Shown here: positions 14,938 to 23,348 of the stretch, piece by piece
Position numbering within the stretch: the first letter of the stretch is position 1
How the letters are laid out: each line of letters opens with the position of its first letter
Source: JAHEFU01 sp020440645
GTDB lineage: Bacteria > 4484-113 > JAFGCY01
Assembly (NCBI GenBank): GCA_020440645.1
Contig: JAGRNR010000011.1
Location: 1-64,000, forward strand
Direction: 5' to 3'
Length of the DNA stretch: 64,000 nt
Translations under genes and position numbers: made by a program
Notes under the pieces: model-generated
The model's input: only the letters and a program-made list of their open reading frames with translations
Database searches by the model: none
Told to the model about the DNA's origin: nothing

Positions 14938-16707
14938 ATGGCAGACAAGAGTGAACTCGTCCCGAAGCTGATCGACGCCCCTGACTGGGCGGATGACATG
15001 GCGCGCAAGTATGCATCAAGCGCCCTGTCCCAGTTCATCCTGCACGGAAATGTGCTCGACCTGGTGGAATACACGCAGGAGGGCCAGCGCCGCTTCCTGC
15101 CGCTGGTGGACTTCCTGACGGACGTGTTCTTCGCCCAGCGCAGCCTGGTGATCACCTACGACCTCTCAAGCGGCATCCAGTGCCCGCAGAAGGAGATGCG
15201 GGCCGCGATGCTGAAGAGCGTGCGTGCGCTGGACACCATCCGCGGCACGGACTATGCCGACCGCGGCCTGCCGAAGGACCCGCTGAAGGCGGTGGAGCTG
15301 ATCAAGCGCGTGATCCGTGGCCGGCTGGCATCCGCCAAACCCTCGGACAAGCGCATCGCCGTTATCGTGAAGTACGCCGAGACCGTGTTCACGGAGAGCG
15401 AGGCCGGCGGCGGCAGTGTGCCGGACCGGGCGACGAGCATCGCGCTGGCCGAGCTGGCGAGTGATCCCGACGTGCTGATGAACGATGTGACCCTCGTGCT
15501 GATCACTGAGAGCGTGCTGGCACTCAACAAGCGCGTACAGGCCCTGCCGAGCGGGGCCACGATCCAGATCCCGCTGCCGGATGAGGACACCCGCGAGCAT
15601 TACATCGAGCGTGTCAACGGCCGCGCCGAGCTGGGCATTTCCGATGAGCTGGTGAAGGTGCTGAAGAAGCACACCAGCGGCCTGACGTTGATGCAGATCC
15701 GCAGCCTGCTGCAGGAGGCCAAGCTTGGCAACGTGGACTTCGGCAAGCCGGACTACATCTACAAGCGCAAGCGTGAGATGATCGAGACGGAATGCCGTGG
15801 CCTGCTGGAGTTCATCGAGCCCAAGTACAACCTTTCAATGGTGGCCGTGCATGACCGTGCCGTGGATGAGCTGAAGCGCGACAGCAAGCTCGTGCTGGCC
15901 GGGCACCTCGATGCCGTGCCGATGGGCTACCTGATCACGGGGCCGGCCGGAGCGGGCAAGAGCTTCCTGATCAAGAGCTTCGCAGGCGAGATCGGCATCC
16001 CCTGCGTGGAACTGAAGAACTTCCGCGACAAGTGGGTCGGTGCCACGGAGCAGAACCTCGAGAAGATCATCAACGTGCTCAGCGGGCTGGCCCCGGTGGC
16101 CTGCATCATTGACGAGGCGGATGCCTACATGGGCACCCGCGAGGGTGGTGGCGACAGCGGGGTATCGAGCCGCGTGTTCAGCCGCCTGACGAGCTTCATG
16201 GGTGACACCGCCAACCGCGGTAAGATCCTCTGGTTCCTGATCACCAACCGCCCGGACCTGCTGGCAATCGATCTCAAGCGCCAGGGCCGCGCCGAGAAGC
16301 ACATCCCGCTCTTCCCGCCGGATGAGGAGAAGCACTACGAGGACCTGTTCAAGGTGTTCAGGAAGAAGCTTGGCATCAAGACGGAGTTTGACAACCTGTT
16401 CGGTGCTCCGCCGGAGGGTGCCGCGCTCAAGCTCAGCGATGTCAACAGCCACAGTGGTGCCGACCTGGAGGCGCTGCTGGTACGCGCCAAGGGCATAGCA
16501 CTGCTGGAGGGACGCGAGGTGCTGCAGATTGACGACCTCGTGAGCTGCCTGGCGGACTACATGTCGCCGGTCTACCCGCAGCAGGTGGAGTACCAGATCC
16601 TGCAGGCGGTGGCTGAAAGCACATCACGCAGCCTGATCCCGGAGAAGTGGCAGATCGAGCCGATGGAGCTGAGCCATCGCATCGAGCGGCTGAAGCCGTA
16701 CGTGTAG
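14938..16707 (+). CDS. two-domain AAA+ ATPase
   Basis: 589 aa. The second half is a complete AAA+ module: Walker A GPAGAGKS (about 343), Walker B ACIIDEADAY (about 390), sensor 1 LITNRPDLL (about 436) and arginines in RQGRAEKHIP. The first 300 residues look like a degenerate AAA+ module: TLVLITESVLAL resembles sensor 1 and LMQIRSLLQEAKL a lid helix, but no Walker A is present. It may be a remodelling ATPase; the substrate is unknown and no protease domain is fused. It is a lone gene, divergent from dapF. Confidence 0.8.
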   Translation: MADKSELVPKLIDAPDWADDMARKYASSALSQFILHGNVLDLVEYTQEGQRRFLPLVDFLTDVFFAQRSLVITYDLSSGIQCPQKEMRAAMLKSVRALDTIRGTDYADRGLPKDPLKAVELIKRVIRGRLASAKPSDKRIAVIVKYAETVFTESEAGGGSVPDRATSIALAELASDPDVLMNDVTLVLITESVLALNKRVQALPSGATIQIPLPDEDTREHYIERVNGRAELGISDELVKVLKKHTSGLTLMQIRSLLQEAKLGNVDFGKPDYIYKRKREMIETECRGLLEFIEPKYNLSMVAVHDRAVDELKRDSKLVLAGHLDAVPMGYLITGPAGAGKSFLIKSFAGEIGIPCVELKNFRDKWVGATEQNLEKIINVLSGLAPVACIIDEADAYMGTREGGGDSGVSSRVFSRLTSFMGDTANRGKILWFLITNRPDLLAIDLKRQGRAEKHIPLFPPDEEKHYEDLFKVFRKKLGIKTEFDNLFGAPPEGAALKLSDVNSHSGADLEALLVRAKGIALLEGREVLQIDDLVSCLADYMSPVYPQQVEYQILQAVAESTSRSLIPEKWQIEPMELSHRIERLKPYV

Positions 16708-16789
16708 GTCGAGGACATAGGAGCTGGGGAGTAGGTGGCAGCGGATGTGCGCTGCTGACCTGACAAGTGTGAAGCTTTAGCTGGCAAGT

Positions 16790-16795
16790 TATAAT
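16790..16795 (+). promoter_or_regulatory. -10 box, predicted leaderless promoter of the HicB-like gene
   Basis: A perfect TATAAT followed by CAG, five bases before the ATG at 16801, with no ribosome site. Confidence 0.5.
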
Positions 16796-16800
16796 CAGGC

Positions 16801-17025
16801 ATGGCTCGCGTTCTCAATCTGACAGCATGGGTGATTCGCGAAGGCGATGAGTACGTCTCCATCTGCCCGGAGCTCGATGTATCCAGTTGCGGCAGTACGG
16901 CTGAAGAAGCCAGGCGAATGCTGAATGAAGCACTTGAGGGCTTCCTTGAGATCGCCAGCGACGAAGAGATAGAAAGAAGATTGGCAAACCCGGTAGGTTT
17001 CTCCGAGCTGGTTACAATCCAGTGA
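16801..17025 (+). CDS. HicB-like (UPF0150) protein
   Basis: 74 aa. It fits the partial RNase-H-like fold of HicB antitoxins: EGDEYVSICPELDVSSCGST followed by EEARRMLNEALEGFLE. It lacks the C-terminal DNA-binding extension of full HicB antitoxins. No HicA toxin is visible on either side, so it is either an orphan or a non-toxin member of this widespread family. The local GC content is lower than that of its neighbours, which suggests recent acquisition. Confidence 0.75.
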   Translation: MARVLNLTAWVIREGDEYVSICPELDVSSCGSTAEEARRMLNEALEGFLEIASDEEIERRLANPVGFSELVTIQ

Positions 17026-17115
17026 TTTTCGGAGGTGCGGCACTTGCTTCCGCACGATAATGGCAACTGACAACAAACCAGACAAACCTGATCATCATTT
17101 GAGGAGATAACAGAT

Positions 17116-17463
17116 TTGTTCCGTGCAAACCTGCAACTGGTGAATAACTCGGTTCTCGTCATTTCTGTCGACAAAATCACGAACTTTAACCCCGATTCAT
17201 TTTGTCTGCCGTTGTTCTTCCTTGCGGAAATTCCCAATATCGGAACTGTTCAGTGTCGGGCTGATGTTGTAAGTGAAGACTGGATGAAGCGGAAGTTCCT
17301 GGATGATGATGGAACTACTATCTGCTCTGCGCATGGATTCATCGTTGCCCGGAGGTTTGATGAGCAGCAGATTCTTGAATATATTGGCAGTATTTTCCGA
17401 ATCGGTGCTCGTACTCCAGATTTACTGCTTGCTCATCTGATGCAGCATTTTGTTGTGGAGTAG
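17116..17463 (+). CDS. hypothetical protein in a low-GC islet
   Basis: 115 aa, TTG start at 17116 with GAGGAG eight bases upstream. I do not recognise a family. The sequence is mixed alpha/beta without a signal peptide or membrane span. GC content is clearly lower (about 45% by eye) and codon use differs from the flanking genes, suggesting horizontal transfer together with the HicB-like gene 90 bases upstream. It does not resemble HicA, so a toxin role is only a guess. Confidence 0.55.
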   Translation: MFRANLQLVNNSVLVISVDKITNFNPDSFCLPLFFLAEIPNIGTVQCRADVVSEDWMKRKFLDDDGTTICSAHGFIVARRFDEQQILEYIGSIFRIGARTPDLLLAHLMQHFVVE

Positions 17464-17572
17464 GATTGAAAAATGCAGGACGGCTGACAACAATCATGAG
17501 ATGATTGTGCTACAACCACTCGATGGCGTGATCGCACCTCCAAAACGAGCGCGATTTCATCTCGCATCCAAT

Positions 17573-17591
17573 GGTCCGGCTTCACCGGACC
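17573..17591 (-). terminator. hairpin after valS, possible terminator
   Basis: GGTCCGG and CCGGACC form a perfect 7-bp stem with a 5-base loop, ending two bases beyond the valS stop. No T-tract follows on the minus strand, so intrinsic termination is uncertain. Confidence 0.4.
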
Positions 17592-17593
17592 TC

Positions 17594-20302
17594 CTAGCCC
17601 TCTTCCTCTTCCGCCAGCACGCAGTCCACGCTGAAGGGGTAGCCCTCCAGGTAGGCTTCCGTCTCCGGGCCCTTGCCGCTGTGGATCGTGATCGCCTGTG
17701 AGTTGGTCGTGGCCAGCAGGTCGCCCTTGACAGCCGCGATGTCCGCCTCAGCCAGCGGCTTCTCCGCATCTCCACAGTTGTACACTCGCAGTTCGGCGAC
17801 CAGCTTCTTCATGGACACATTCTGCTGGCTCTTCCACTTGCGCACGCTGTCAATCAGGCGGCTCATGGCGATTGTCTGGGCATTGCTGTTGTCATCCGCT
17901 CCACTGGCAATGCCGGTCATGCGCGGCCAGCCCTCCTCATGGATGCTGCGCTTCTCACTGAACTGGGCGAAGTACCAGCTCCAGCACTCCTCGGTGATGT
18001 GCGGGATGATTGGGGCGAACATGCGGATCACACTGGACAGTGCGATGAACAATGTGGCCTGCGCGCTCGTGCGCATGGCATCGGCGTCAAGGTCAGCATG
18101 CGCACCCGTTGCCAGCCCATCCTTGTAGAGGCGGCCCTTGGTGAACTCCAGGTAGTTGTCGCACAGGTCGGCCCAGAAGAATGACTCCGCTGCCTGCTTG
18201 GCATCGCCGAACTCGAAGCGCTCATTGGCCTTCGTGGCCTGCTCGATCGTCGCATCGAGGCGGTGCAGCAACCAGATGTCCGTCGGGTAGCTGACCATTG
18301 CCAATAGTTCCGCCATGTCCACGCTGCCATCCTTCATTGGCGGCTCGAACTCGCCGATCAGGTGCCTGAGCGCAAACTTGGTGGCGTTGAACAGCTTGTT
18401 GATCAGCTTGCGGCCCTCGCCAAGGCTCTTCTCGTCGTAGATAGTGTCCGTGCCGAGCTTCGGACTGCCGGACCAGTAGCGCAGGTTGTCAGCGGTGTAC
18501 TGCTCCACCATCTGTGCAGGGGAAACGCCGTGCCCCTTGCTCTTGGAAATCTTGCCGCGGTTGGCATCCTGTGCATGCCCGCTGATCACGATGTCGCGCC
18601 AGGGGATCTCACCGAAGTGGAAGTAAGCCTTGGCAATAGTGTAGAAGGCCCAGGTGCGGATGATGTCATGCGCCTGCGGCCGCAGGTCGAAGGGGAACAG
18701 CTGGTTATGCTTGGCGTTGTCAGCCACGCTCTTCGAGAAGTCGTATTCCGTATTGAGAAGAGGGGTCACCGAGCTCGTGGCCCAGGTGTCCATCACGTCC
18801 GTGTCCGGCGTGAACTCGCCGACCGCATGCGGCTTGTCCACGAGAGGGTTGACAGGCAGGCTGGCATGCTCCGCAATCACGATGTTGCCATCACTGTCAT
18901 ACCAGACCGGGAAGGGCACGCCGTTGTAGCGCTGGCGGCTGATGCACCAGTCGGCGTTCAGGTTCTCCACCCAGTTCTCGAAGCGCTTGAACATGTGCGG
19001 CGGATGCCAGTTGACCTTGCGGCCCTGCTCAACCAGCTGGGTCTTGTGCTCCAGTAGGTTGACATACCACTGCTGGGTCACGAGGATCTCGATCGGCACG
19101 CCGCCGCGCTCGGAATGGCGCACCACGTGCACGATATCCTTCACGTTGCCAAGTAGGCCCGCTTCCTGCAGCAACTCGACTATCTTCGTGCGGGCCTGCT
19201 TGACCTTCAGTCCCGCAAGCTCGCCCGCAAGTTCACTGGCGCGGGCTGCATGGCGGCTGGGCCAGTGCATTGCCAGCGAAGCGCGGCGGTCAGTGTCATA
19301 TGTGTCACCGGGATGCAGGTGGCAATCCACATCAGCAGCATCGCGGTAGCGCGGGATGAAGTCGACGATCCGCCCGTCCTCGCCGATGATCACACGAGTT
19401 GGCAGGGCGAACAGTTCCCAGTGCTCCACGTCGTCCTGGTCGCCGAAGGTGCAGCACATCAGGATGCCTGTGCCCTTCTCCGGGTCGGCCTTCTCGCTTG
19501 GCAGCACCGGCACTTCCACCCCGAACAGCGGGGTGACGGCCTTCTTGCCGAAAAGATGTTTGTAGCGCTCATCCTCCGGATGGGCCAGTACCGCCACGCA
19601 GGCCGGGATCAGCTCCGGGCGGGTGGTGGCAATCGTCACGGGGATCAACTCACCGTCGTTGTCAATCTGGAAGGTGATGTCGTGGAAGTGCCCCGGCACT
19701 TCCCGGTCCTCGATCTCCGCCTGCGCAATCGCGGTCTGGTCGGCCCAGCACCACTGCGTCGGTGCCTCGCGGCGGTAGACGATGCCCTTGTTGTAAAGGT
19801 CGATGAAGCTCGCCTGTGAAATGGCGCGGCTCTTCTCGCTGATCGTGGTGTAGAACTCGTTCCAGTCGCAGGAAAGCGCCAGGCTCTGCCACAGCGCGAT
19901 GAACTCCTGCTCCGCCGCTTCCACGATCGGCTTGCATTCCTCGATGAACTTCTCGCGGCCGACCTCATGGGCACGGATGCCCTTCTCACGCTCCACGAGG
20001 CGCTCGGTGGGCAGGCCGTTGTCGTCGAAGCCGAATGGGTAGAAGATGTGCCGGCCCTTCATGCGCTGGTAGCGCACGTTCATGTCCGTCTGGGTGTAGC
20101 TGTAGACGTGGCCGATGTGGAGCGCGCCGGATACCGTCGGCGGCGGGGTGTCCACGCTGAAGATATCCTCGCGGGACTTCGTCCGGTCGAAGCGGTAGAC
20201 GCCGCAGTCCATCCAGTACTGCTGCCAGAACTTCTCGCGCTCAAGCCCGCCGTAGTTCTTCGGCAGCTCGTTTATGTCTCCAATCGGCTTGGGGTAATCC
20301 AT
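17594..20302 (-). CDS. valS: valyl-tRNA synthetase, archaeal/rickettsial type
   Basis: 902 aa, class I. The HIGH motif is in TVSGALHIGHVYSYTQTDM and the KMSKS equivalent is KISKSKG. The CP1 editing domain contains TTRPELIPACVAV. It charges tRNA-Val. The wording of the catalytic core (FDDNGLPTERLVE) and the lack of a long C-terminal coiled coil match the archaeal/rickettsial ValRS rather than the E. coli type. The start has GAGGAA six bases upstream, and TATACT about 40 bases upstream gives a short leader. It is divergent from the GNAT gene. Confidence 0.96.
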   Translation of the reverse strand: MDYPKPIGDINELPKNYGGLEREKFWQQYWMDCGVYRFDRTKSREDIFSVDTPPPTVSGALHIGHVYSYTQTDMNVRYQRMKGRHIFYPFGFDDNGLPTERLVEREKGIRAHEVGREKFIEECKPIVEAAEQEFIALWQSLALSCDWNEFYTTISEKSRAISQASFIDLYNKGIVYRREAPTQWCWADQTAIAQAEIEDREVPGHFHDITFQIDNDGELIPVTIATTRPELIPACVAVLAHPEDERYKHLFGKKAVTPLFGVEVPVLPSEKADPEKGTGILMCCTFGDQDDVEHWELFALPTRVIIGEDGRIVDFIPRYRDAADVDCHLHPGDTYDTDRRASLAMHWPSRHAARASELAGELAGLKVKQARTKIVELLQEAGLLGNVKDIVHVVRHSERGGVPIEILVTQQWYVNLLEHKTQLVEQGRKVNWHPPHMFKRFENWVENLNADWCISRQRYNGVPFPVWYDSDGNIVIAEHASLPVNPLVDKPHAVGEFTPDTDVMDTWATSSVTPLLNTEYDFSKSVADNAKHNQLFPFDLRPQAHDIIRTWAFYTIAKAYFHFGEIPWRDIVISGHAQDANRGKISKSKGHGVSPAQMVEQYTADNLRYWSGSPKLGTDTIYDEKSLGEGRKLINKLFNATKFALRHLIGEFEPPMKDGSVDMAELLAMVSYPTDIWLLHRLDATIEQATKANERFEFGDAKQAAESFFWADLCDNYLEFTKGRLYKDGLATGAHADLDADAMRTSAQATLFIALSSVIRMFAPIIPHITEECWSWYFAQFSEKRSIHEEGWPRMTGIASGADDNSNAQTIAMSRLIDSVRKWKSQQNVSMKKLVAELRVYNCGDAEKPLAEADIAAVKGDLLATTNSQAITIHSGKGPETEAYLEGYPFSVDCVLAEEEEG

Positions 20303-20350
20303 TTAATGTTCCTCGTGGAAAAAACAGCCTACTAGTATAACGAGCGGCGC

Positions 20351-20356
20351 TATCAT
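20351..20356 (+). promoter_or_regulatory. -10 box, predicted leaderless promoter of the GNAT gene
   Basis: TATCAT lies six bases before the ATG at 20363. No Shine-Dalgarno is present. Confidence 0.4.
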
Positions 20357-20362
20357 TGCTGC

Positions 20363-20830
20363 ATGCTCAACCCGTGTGACCTGCCCGTGCATGCCGTCGA
20401 AGTGGACGGCGTGCTGATCAGCACTGACCGCAGCCTGCTGGACCTGCAGGTGGTGCGCGACTTCCTCGATGCCTCATATTGGGCAGAGGGAATCACGTTG
20501 GAGCAAGTTGAACGGCAGGTCGGGGCCTCACTGCCCTTCGGGCTGTACCTCGAGGGGCGGATGATCGGATTCTGCCGCGTGATCACGGACTGCACCCGCT
20601 GGGCGATGCTCTGCGACGTACTGGTGCTTGATGAGTTCCAGGGCCGGGGCTACGGCCGCAGGCTCGTGCGGACGGCGATGGATCATCCGGAACTGCGCGA
20701 CGTGAACCGCTGGCTGCTGGCCACGAAGGATGCACACGGGGTGTACGCACCCTGCGGCTATGAACCGCTGGGCAAGCCTGAAATGTGGATGGAACGCAAG
20801 CTGCCAAAGGACGGACGCCGCTGGCGCTGA
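20363..20830 (+). CDS. GNAT family N-acetyltransferase
   Basis: 155 aa. Motif A of the GNAT fold is present: LCDVLVLDEFQGRGYGRRLV, with the acetyl-CoA loop QGRGYG. The C-terminal AHGVYAPCGYEPLG is the usual motif B. It transfers an acetyl group to an unknown amine. It lies between valS (divergent) and a convergent glycoside hydrolase, so context gives no substrate. Confidence 0.88.
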   Translation: MLNPCDLPVHAVEVDGVLISTDRSLLDLQVVRDFLDASYWAEGITLEQVERQVGASLPFGLYLEGRMIGFCRVITDCTRWAMLCDVLVLDEFQGRGYGRRLVRTAMDHPELRDVNRWLLATKDAHGVYAPCGYEPLGKPEMWMERKLPKDGRRWR

Positions 20831-20831
20831 G

Positions 20832-23171
20832 TTACAGCTCGAACTCGAAGCGCTCGATGCCCTGCGACTCATGCACCAGGCCGTTGTCAACCAGTACCCG
20901 GTAGCCCGGCCTGCTGGTGCCCTCTCGGTCACGGTTCCACTGCACCTCGATCTCACGCCCGGCCACCAGGCAGTTTGACAGGATGAAGCTGTCCAAGCCG
21001 AAGGGGAAGGGGTCGAATAGGATGCTGCGCCGTACATTTGCGCTGTCACGCTGCTCCTGCACGCGCACACCGGCGACATAGCGCAGCAGCAGGTCCGCCA
21101 CCCAGGAGTGCATGTAGTCATCCACACCGCGGTATTCACAGGCGCTGCCATTGTACGGATGGTAATGCTCGTAGCAGTTCGGGCGACTGAGGTCCTTGCC
21201 AGCCCCGGCAGCGTCGCCATTCTCGAAGTGCATCATTTCGATGTAGCGGCGCAGGAAGCCGGCCAGCTTCGGCCGGTAGCTGTCGCCATCCAGCGCGGAC
21301 AACCGCTCCAGCACTTCGCAGACATGGCTGTTGACCATCGGCCAGACCCGCCCGTTCCAGGGGCAGTTGGCCCGCTCGCCGCGCCAGGCCGGGTCAGCGC
21401 TGAAGTAGGGGTCATCCACCGGCACGGTTGCCAGCGGCCATTCCGTCCAGAAGCCGGCCGGGTCAGTCAGGCGCTCGCCGATGCGCAATGCGCGTTCGCG
21501 GCCGGCCAGCCCGAACAGGGCGGGGTAACTGCCGACGGAGACAATGTAGTTGCTGCGTTCCTTCTTCTGCGCGCTGTAGTCCATGTACCAGCCGCGCTCG
21601 TCATCCCACATGTAGGCATTCACTGCAGCATGGATATGGGCCTGCAGTTCACTCAGTTCCTTGATGTCGGCAGCCTTCTGCTGCTGCCACGCAAGTTCGA
21701 GCAGTTCGCCGACCAGGCTGTAGACATAGCTCGACACGTCCACGCCCTTCAGGCGCAGCTTGTGGTCCCAGCCATAGCTGTCCGCGTTGTCATCGGCGAA
21801 GAAGTAGCGGCTGGTGAACTCCTGGCCGGTTTCGTACTGGTCACGGATATCGTAGAGGTCCATCCCCTCGCGGTCGCGGTCCTTCTGGTAGAAGCCTAGG
21901 AGGCGCCTGAGCGGGTCGTACACCTTGGACGTGTATGCATCGTCTGGATGGTGCAGGCGTGTCAGCTTGAGCGCACGTCCCACGTCGGTGTGGTAGAAGG
22001 CATTCTTGTTGACATGCCGCGCGTAGATATGCGCCGGGAAGTGGCCACTCTTGGTCTGGTGGGCGATGTGGTTGTCAAGGCAGCCGCGGGCGAGGGCCGG
22101 GTCACGCAGCCAGCGGGCCTCGAACATGTGGCACATCAGGCTGTAGGTGATCACGCCGCGGAAGTAGGCCAGGCCCTCGGTCACCGCCGGGGCCACGTAG
22201 TTGGCAGCGGCGGGCACTGCATTCAGGCGCAGGCCGTACCAGCGGTACCAGTAGTAACGCGTGAGCATCGGATCGCTGCACTCGAAATGCGGCACCAGCG
22301 AAAGGAACTCCCGCCATGCGCTGTCCGGCTGTTCAGTGCCGGATGGCAGTGGCGCGGCGTGACCGGCTTCATTGACGGCGATGTCAATCCCGAGACTGAA
22401 CGGGTCAGGACCGGAGGCTTTCCAGTGCATGCCGGCATACACCACGTTGCCAAGCACGTTGCTGCCCTTCACGATACCGCTGAGGCTTCCGTTGGATGCG
22501 AGGCTGTCCCACAGCGGACTGAAGCGCAGTTGCGGCAGCAGCTTCGCGCCATGTGAGGGCGTGACCTGCAGGCTGTCCGGAGGATGGCTCGTATGCATTG
22601 CCAGCTTGAGCTGCACGGGTTCGTCGCCGCGGCCATGTGCACGCGATGCAAAGGACTGCCGCCAGCTCAGGCTGCCATCGGCGGCCCAGAAGTCGCTCAG
22701 GGTCAGGCGTTCGTTGACCCGCGGCCGCTCACGCATCGTCCAGGCGACGACATGCACATTGCCAGCCGCAGAACCGTCATCACGCGTAAGCTCTATCTCG
22801 CAGTGCAGCCGGCTGTCCGCGCCGATGCTGCGCCGTTCGATCAGCTGTATCCCGCCGTCGGTCCAGTCACTGATGCCGCTGGCAGTGCCTAGCCTGTAGG
22901 TCGCCGTGATTGCAGCCGGGGTCCACTGCCAGTCCTGCAGTTGCGGAACCAGTTCCGCCAGCCTGCGCTGTGTGCCTACCTGCTCCTCCAGCACGAAGCT
23001 GAAGCACAGCAGGTTTGGCACGGCTGTGTCACCCCAGTGGCACTCGTCCCAGAAACCCGGCACATGCAGGTGCTGCGGGAATGGCGGGGCGTAAAGCAGC
23101 ATCCCGCCATTGCCGAGGTACCACTTGTCCCCTCGGGCCAGCAGTTCATTGAAGCGTTCCAGTTGCATCAT
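20832..23171 (-). CDS. (alpha/alpha)6-barrel glycoside hydrolase, GH63/MGH-like
   Basis: 779 aa, cytoplasmic (no signal peptide). An N-terminal beta domain is followed by a helical barrel with FECSDPMLTRYYWYRWYGLR, WPLATVPVDDPYF and NCPWNGRVWPMVNSHV, typical of the GH63/GH37/mannosylglycerate hydrolase group. The WDS motif in its neighbour at 29292 appears here as FRGVITYSL, so the catalytic acid is not obvious. It probably acts on a disaccharide or glycoside. The ATG at 23171 was chosen because homology starts near MMQLERFNELL and TACATT lies nine bases upstream; the frame runs on to 23222. Confidence 0.75.
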   Translation of the reverse strand: MMQLERFNELLARGDKWYLGNGGMLLYAPPFPQHLHVPGFWDECHWGDTAVPNLLCFSFVLEEQVGTQRRLAELVPQLQDWQWTPAAITATYRLGTASGISDWTDGGIQLIERRSIGADSRLHCEIELTRDDGSAAGNVHVVAWTMRERPRVNERLTLSDFWAADGSLSWRQSFASRAHGRGDEPVQLKLAMHTSHPPDSLQVTPSHGAKLLPQLRFSPLWDSLASNGSLSGIVKGSNVLGNVVYAGMHWKASGPDPFSLGIDIAVNEAGHAAPLPSGTEQPDSAWREFLSLVPHFECSDPMLTRYYWYRWYGLRLNAVPAAANYVAPAVTEGLAYFRGVITYSLMCHMFEARWLRDPALARGCLDNHIAHQTKSGHFPAHIYARHVNKNAFYHTDVGRALKLTRLHHPDDAYTSKVYDPLRRLLGFYQKDRDREGMDLYDIRDQYETGQEFTSRYFFADDNADSYGWDHKLRLKGVDVSSYVYSLVGELLELAWQQQKAADIKELSELQAHIHAAVNAYMWDDERGWYMDYSAQKKERSNYIVSVGSYPALFGLAGRERALRIGERLTDPAGFWTEWPLATVPVDDPYFSADPAWRGERANCPWNGRVWPMVNSHVCEVLERLSALDGDSYRPKLAGFLRRYIEMMHFENGDAAGAGKDLSRPNCYEHYHPYNGSACEYRGVDDYMHSWVADLLLRYVAGVRVQEQRDSANVRRSILFDPFPFGLDSFILSNCLVAGREIEVQWNRDREGTSRPGYRVLVDNGLVHESQGIERFEFEL

Positions 23172-23264
23172 CCCAACTTTAATGTACGCAGGACTCCGAT
23201 CGTGTATTGCAGCATCAGGCACCGGGCAACTTTCACTACAAGAATTCTGCCATTAGCGCCTCAT

Positions 23265-23293
23265 TTGTTCCACAGAGCCTGCGGCGTTATAAT
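23265..23293 (+). promoter_or_regulatory. sigma70-like promoter of the first dockerin-like lipoprotein
   Basis: TTGTTC (23265-23270), a 17-base spacer, then TATAAT (23288-23293) followed by CAG. The predicted leader is about 50 nt and ends in TGGAGAAGG before the GTG. Confidence 0.65.
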
Positions 23294-23348
23294 CAGGAAA
23301 AATCCCTACCAATTACACAGTTCAACCTCATCATCTGGAGAAGGTTCT

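Noticed and set aside
17494..17513. Hairpin ACAATCAT/ATGATTGT as a terminator of the low-GC islet
   Set aside because: No T-tract follows on either strand, so it remains an unexplained inverted repeat.
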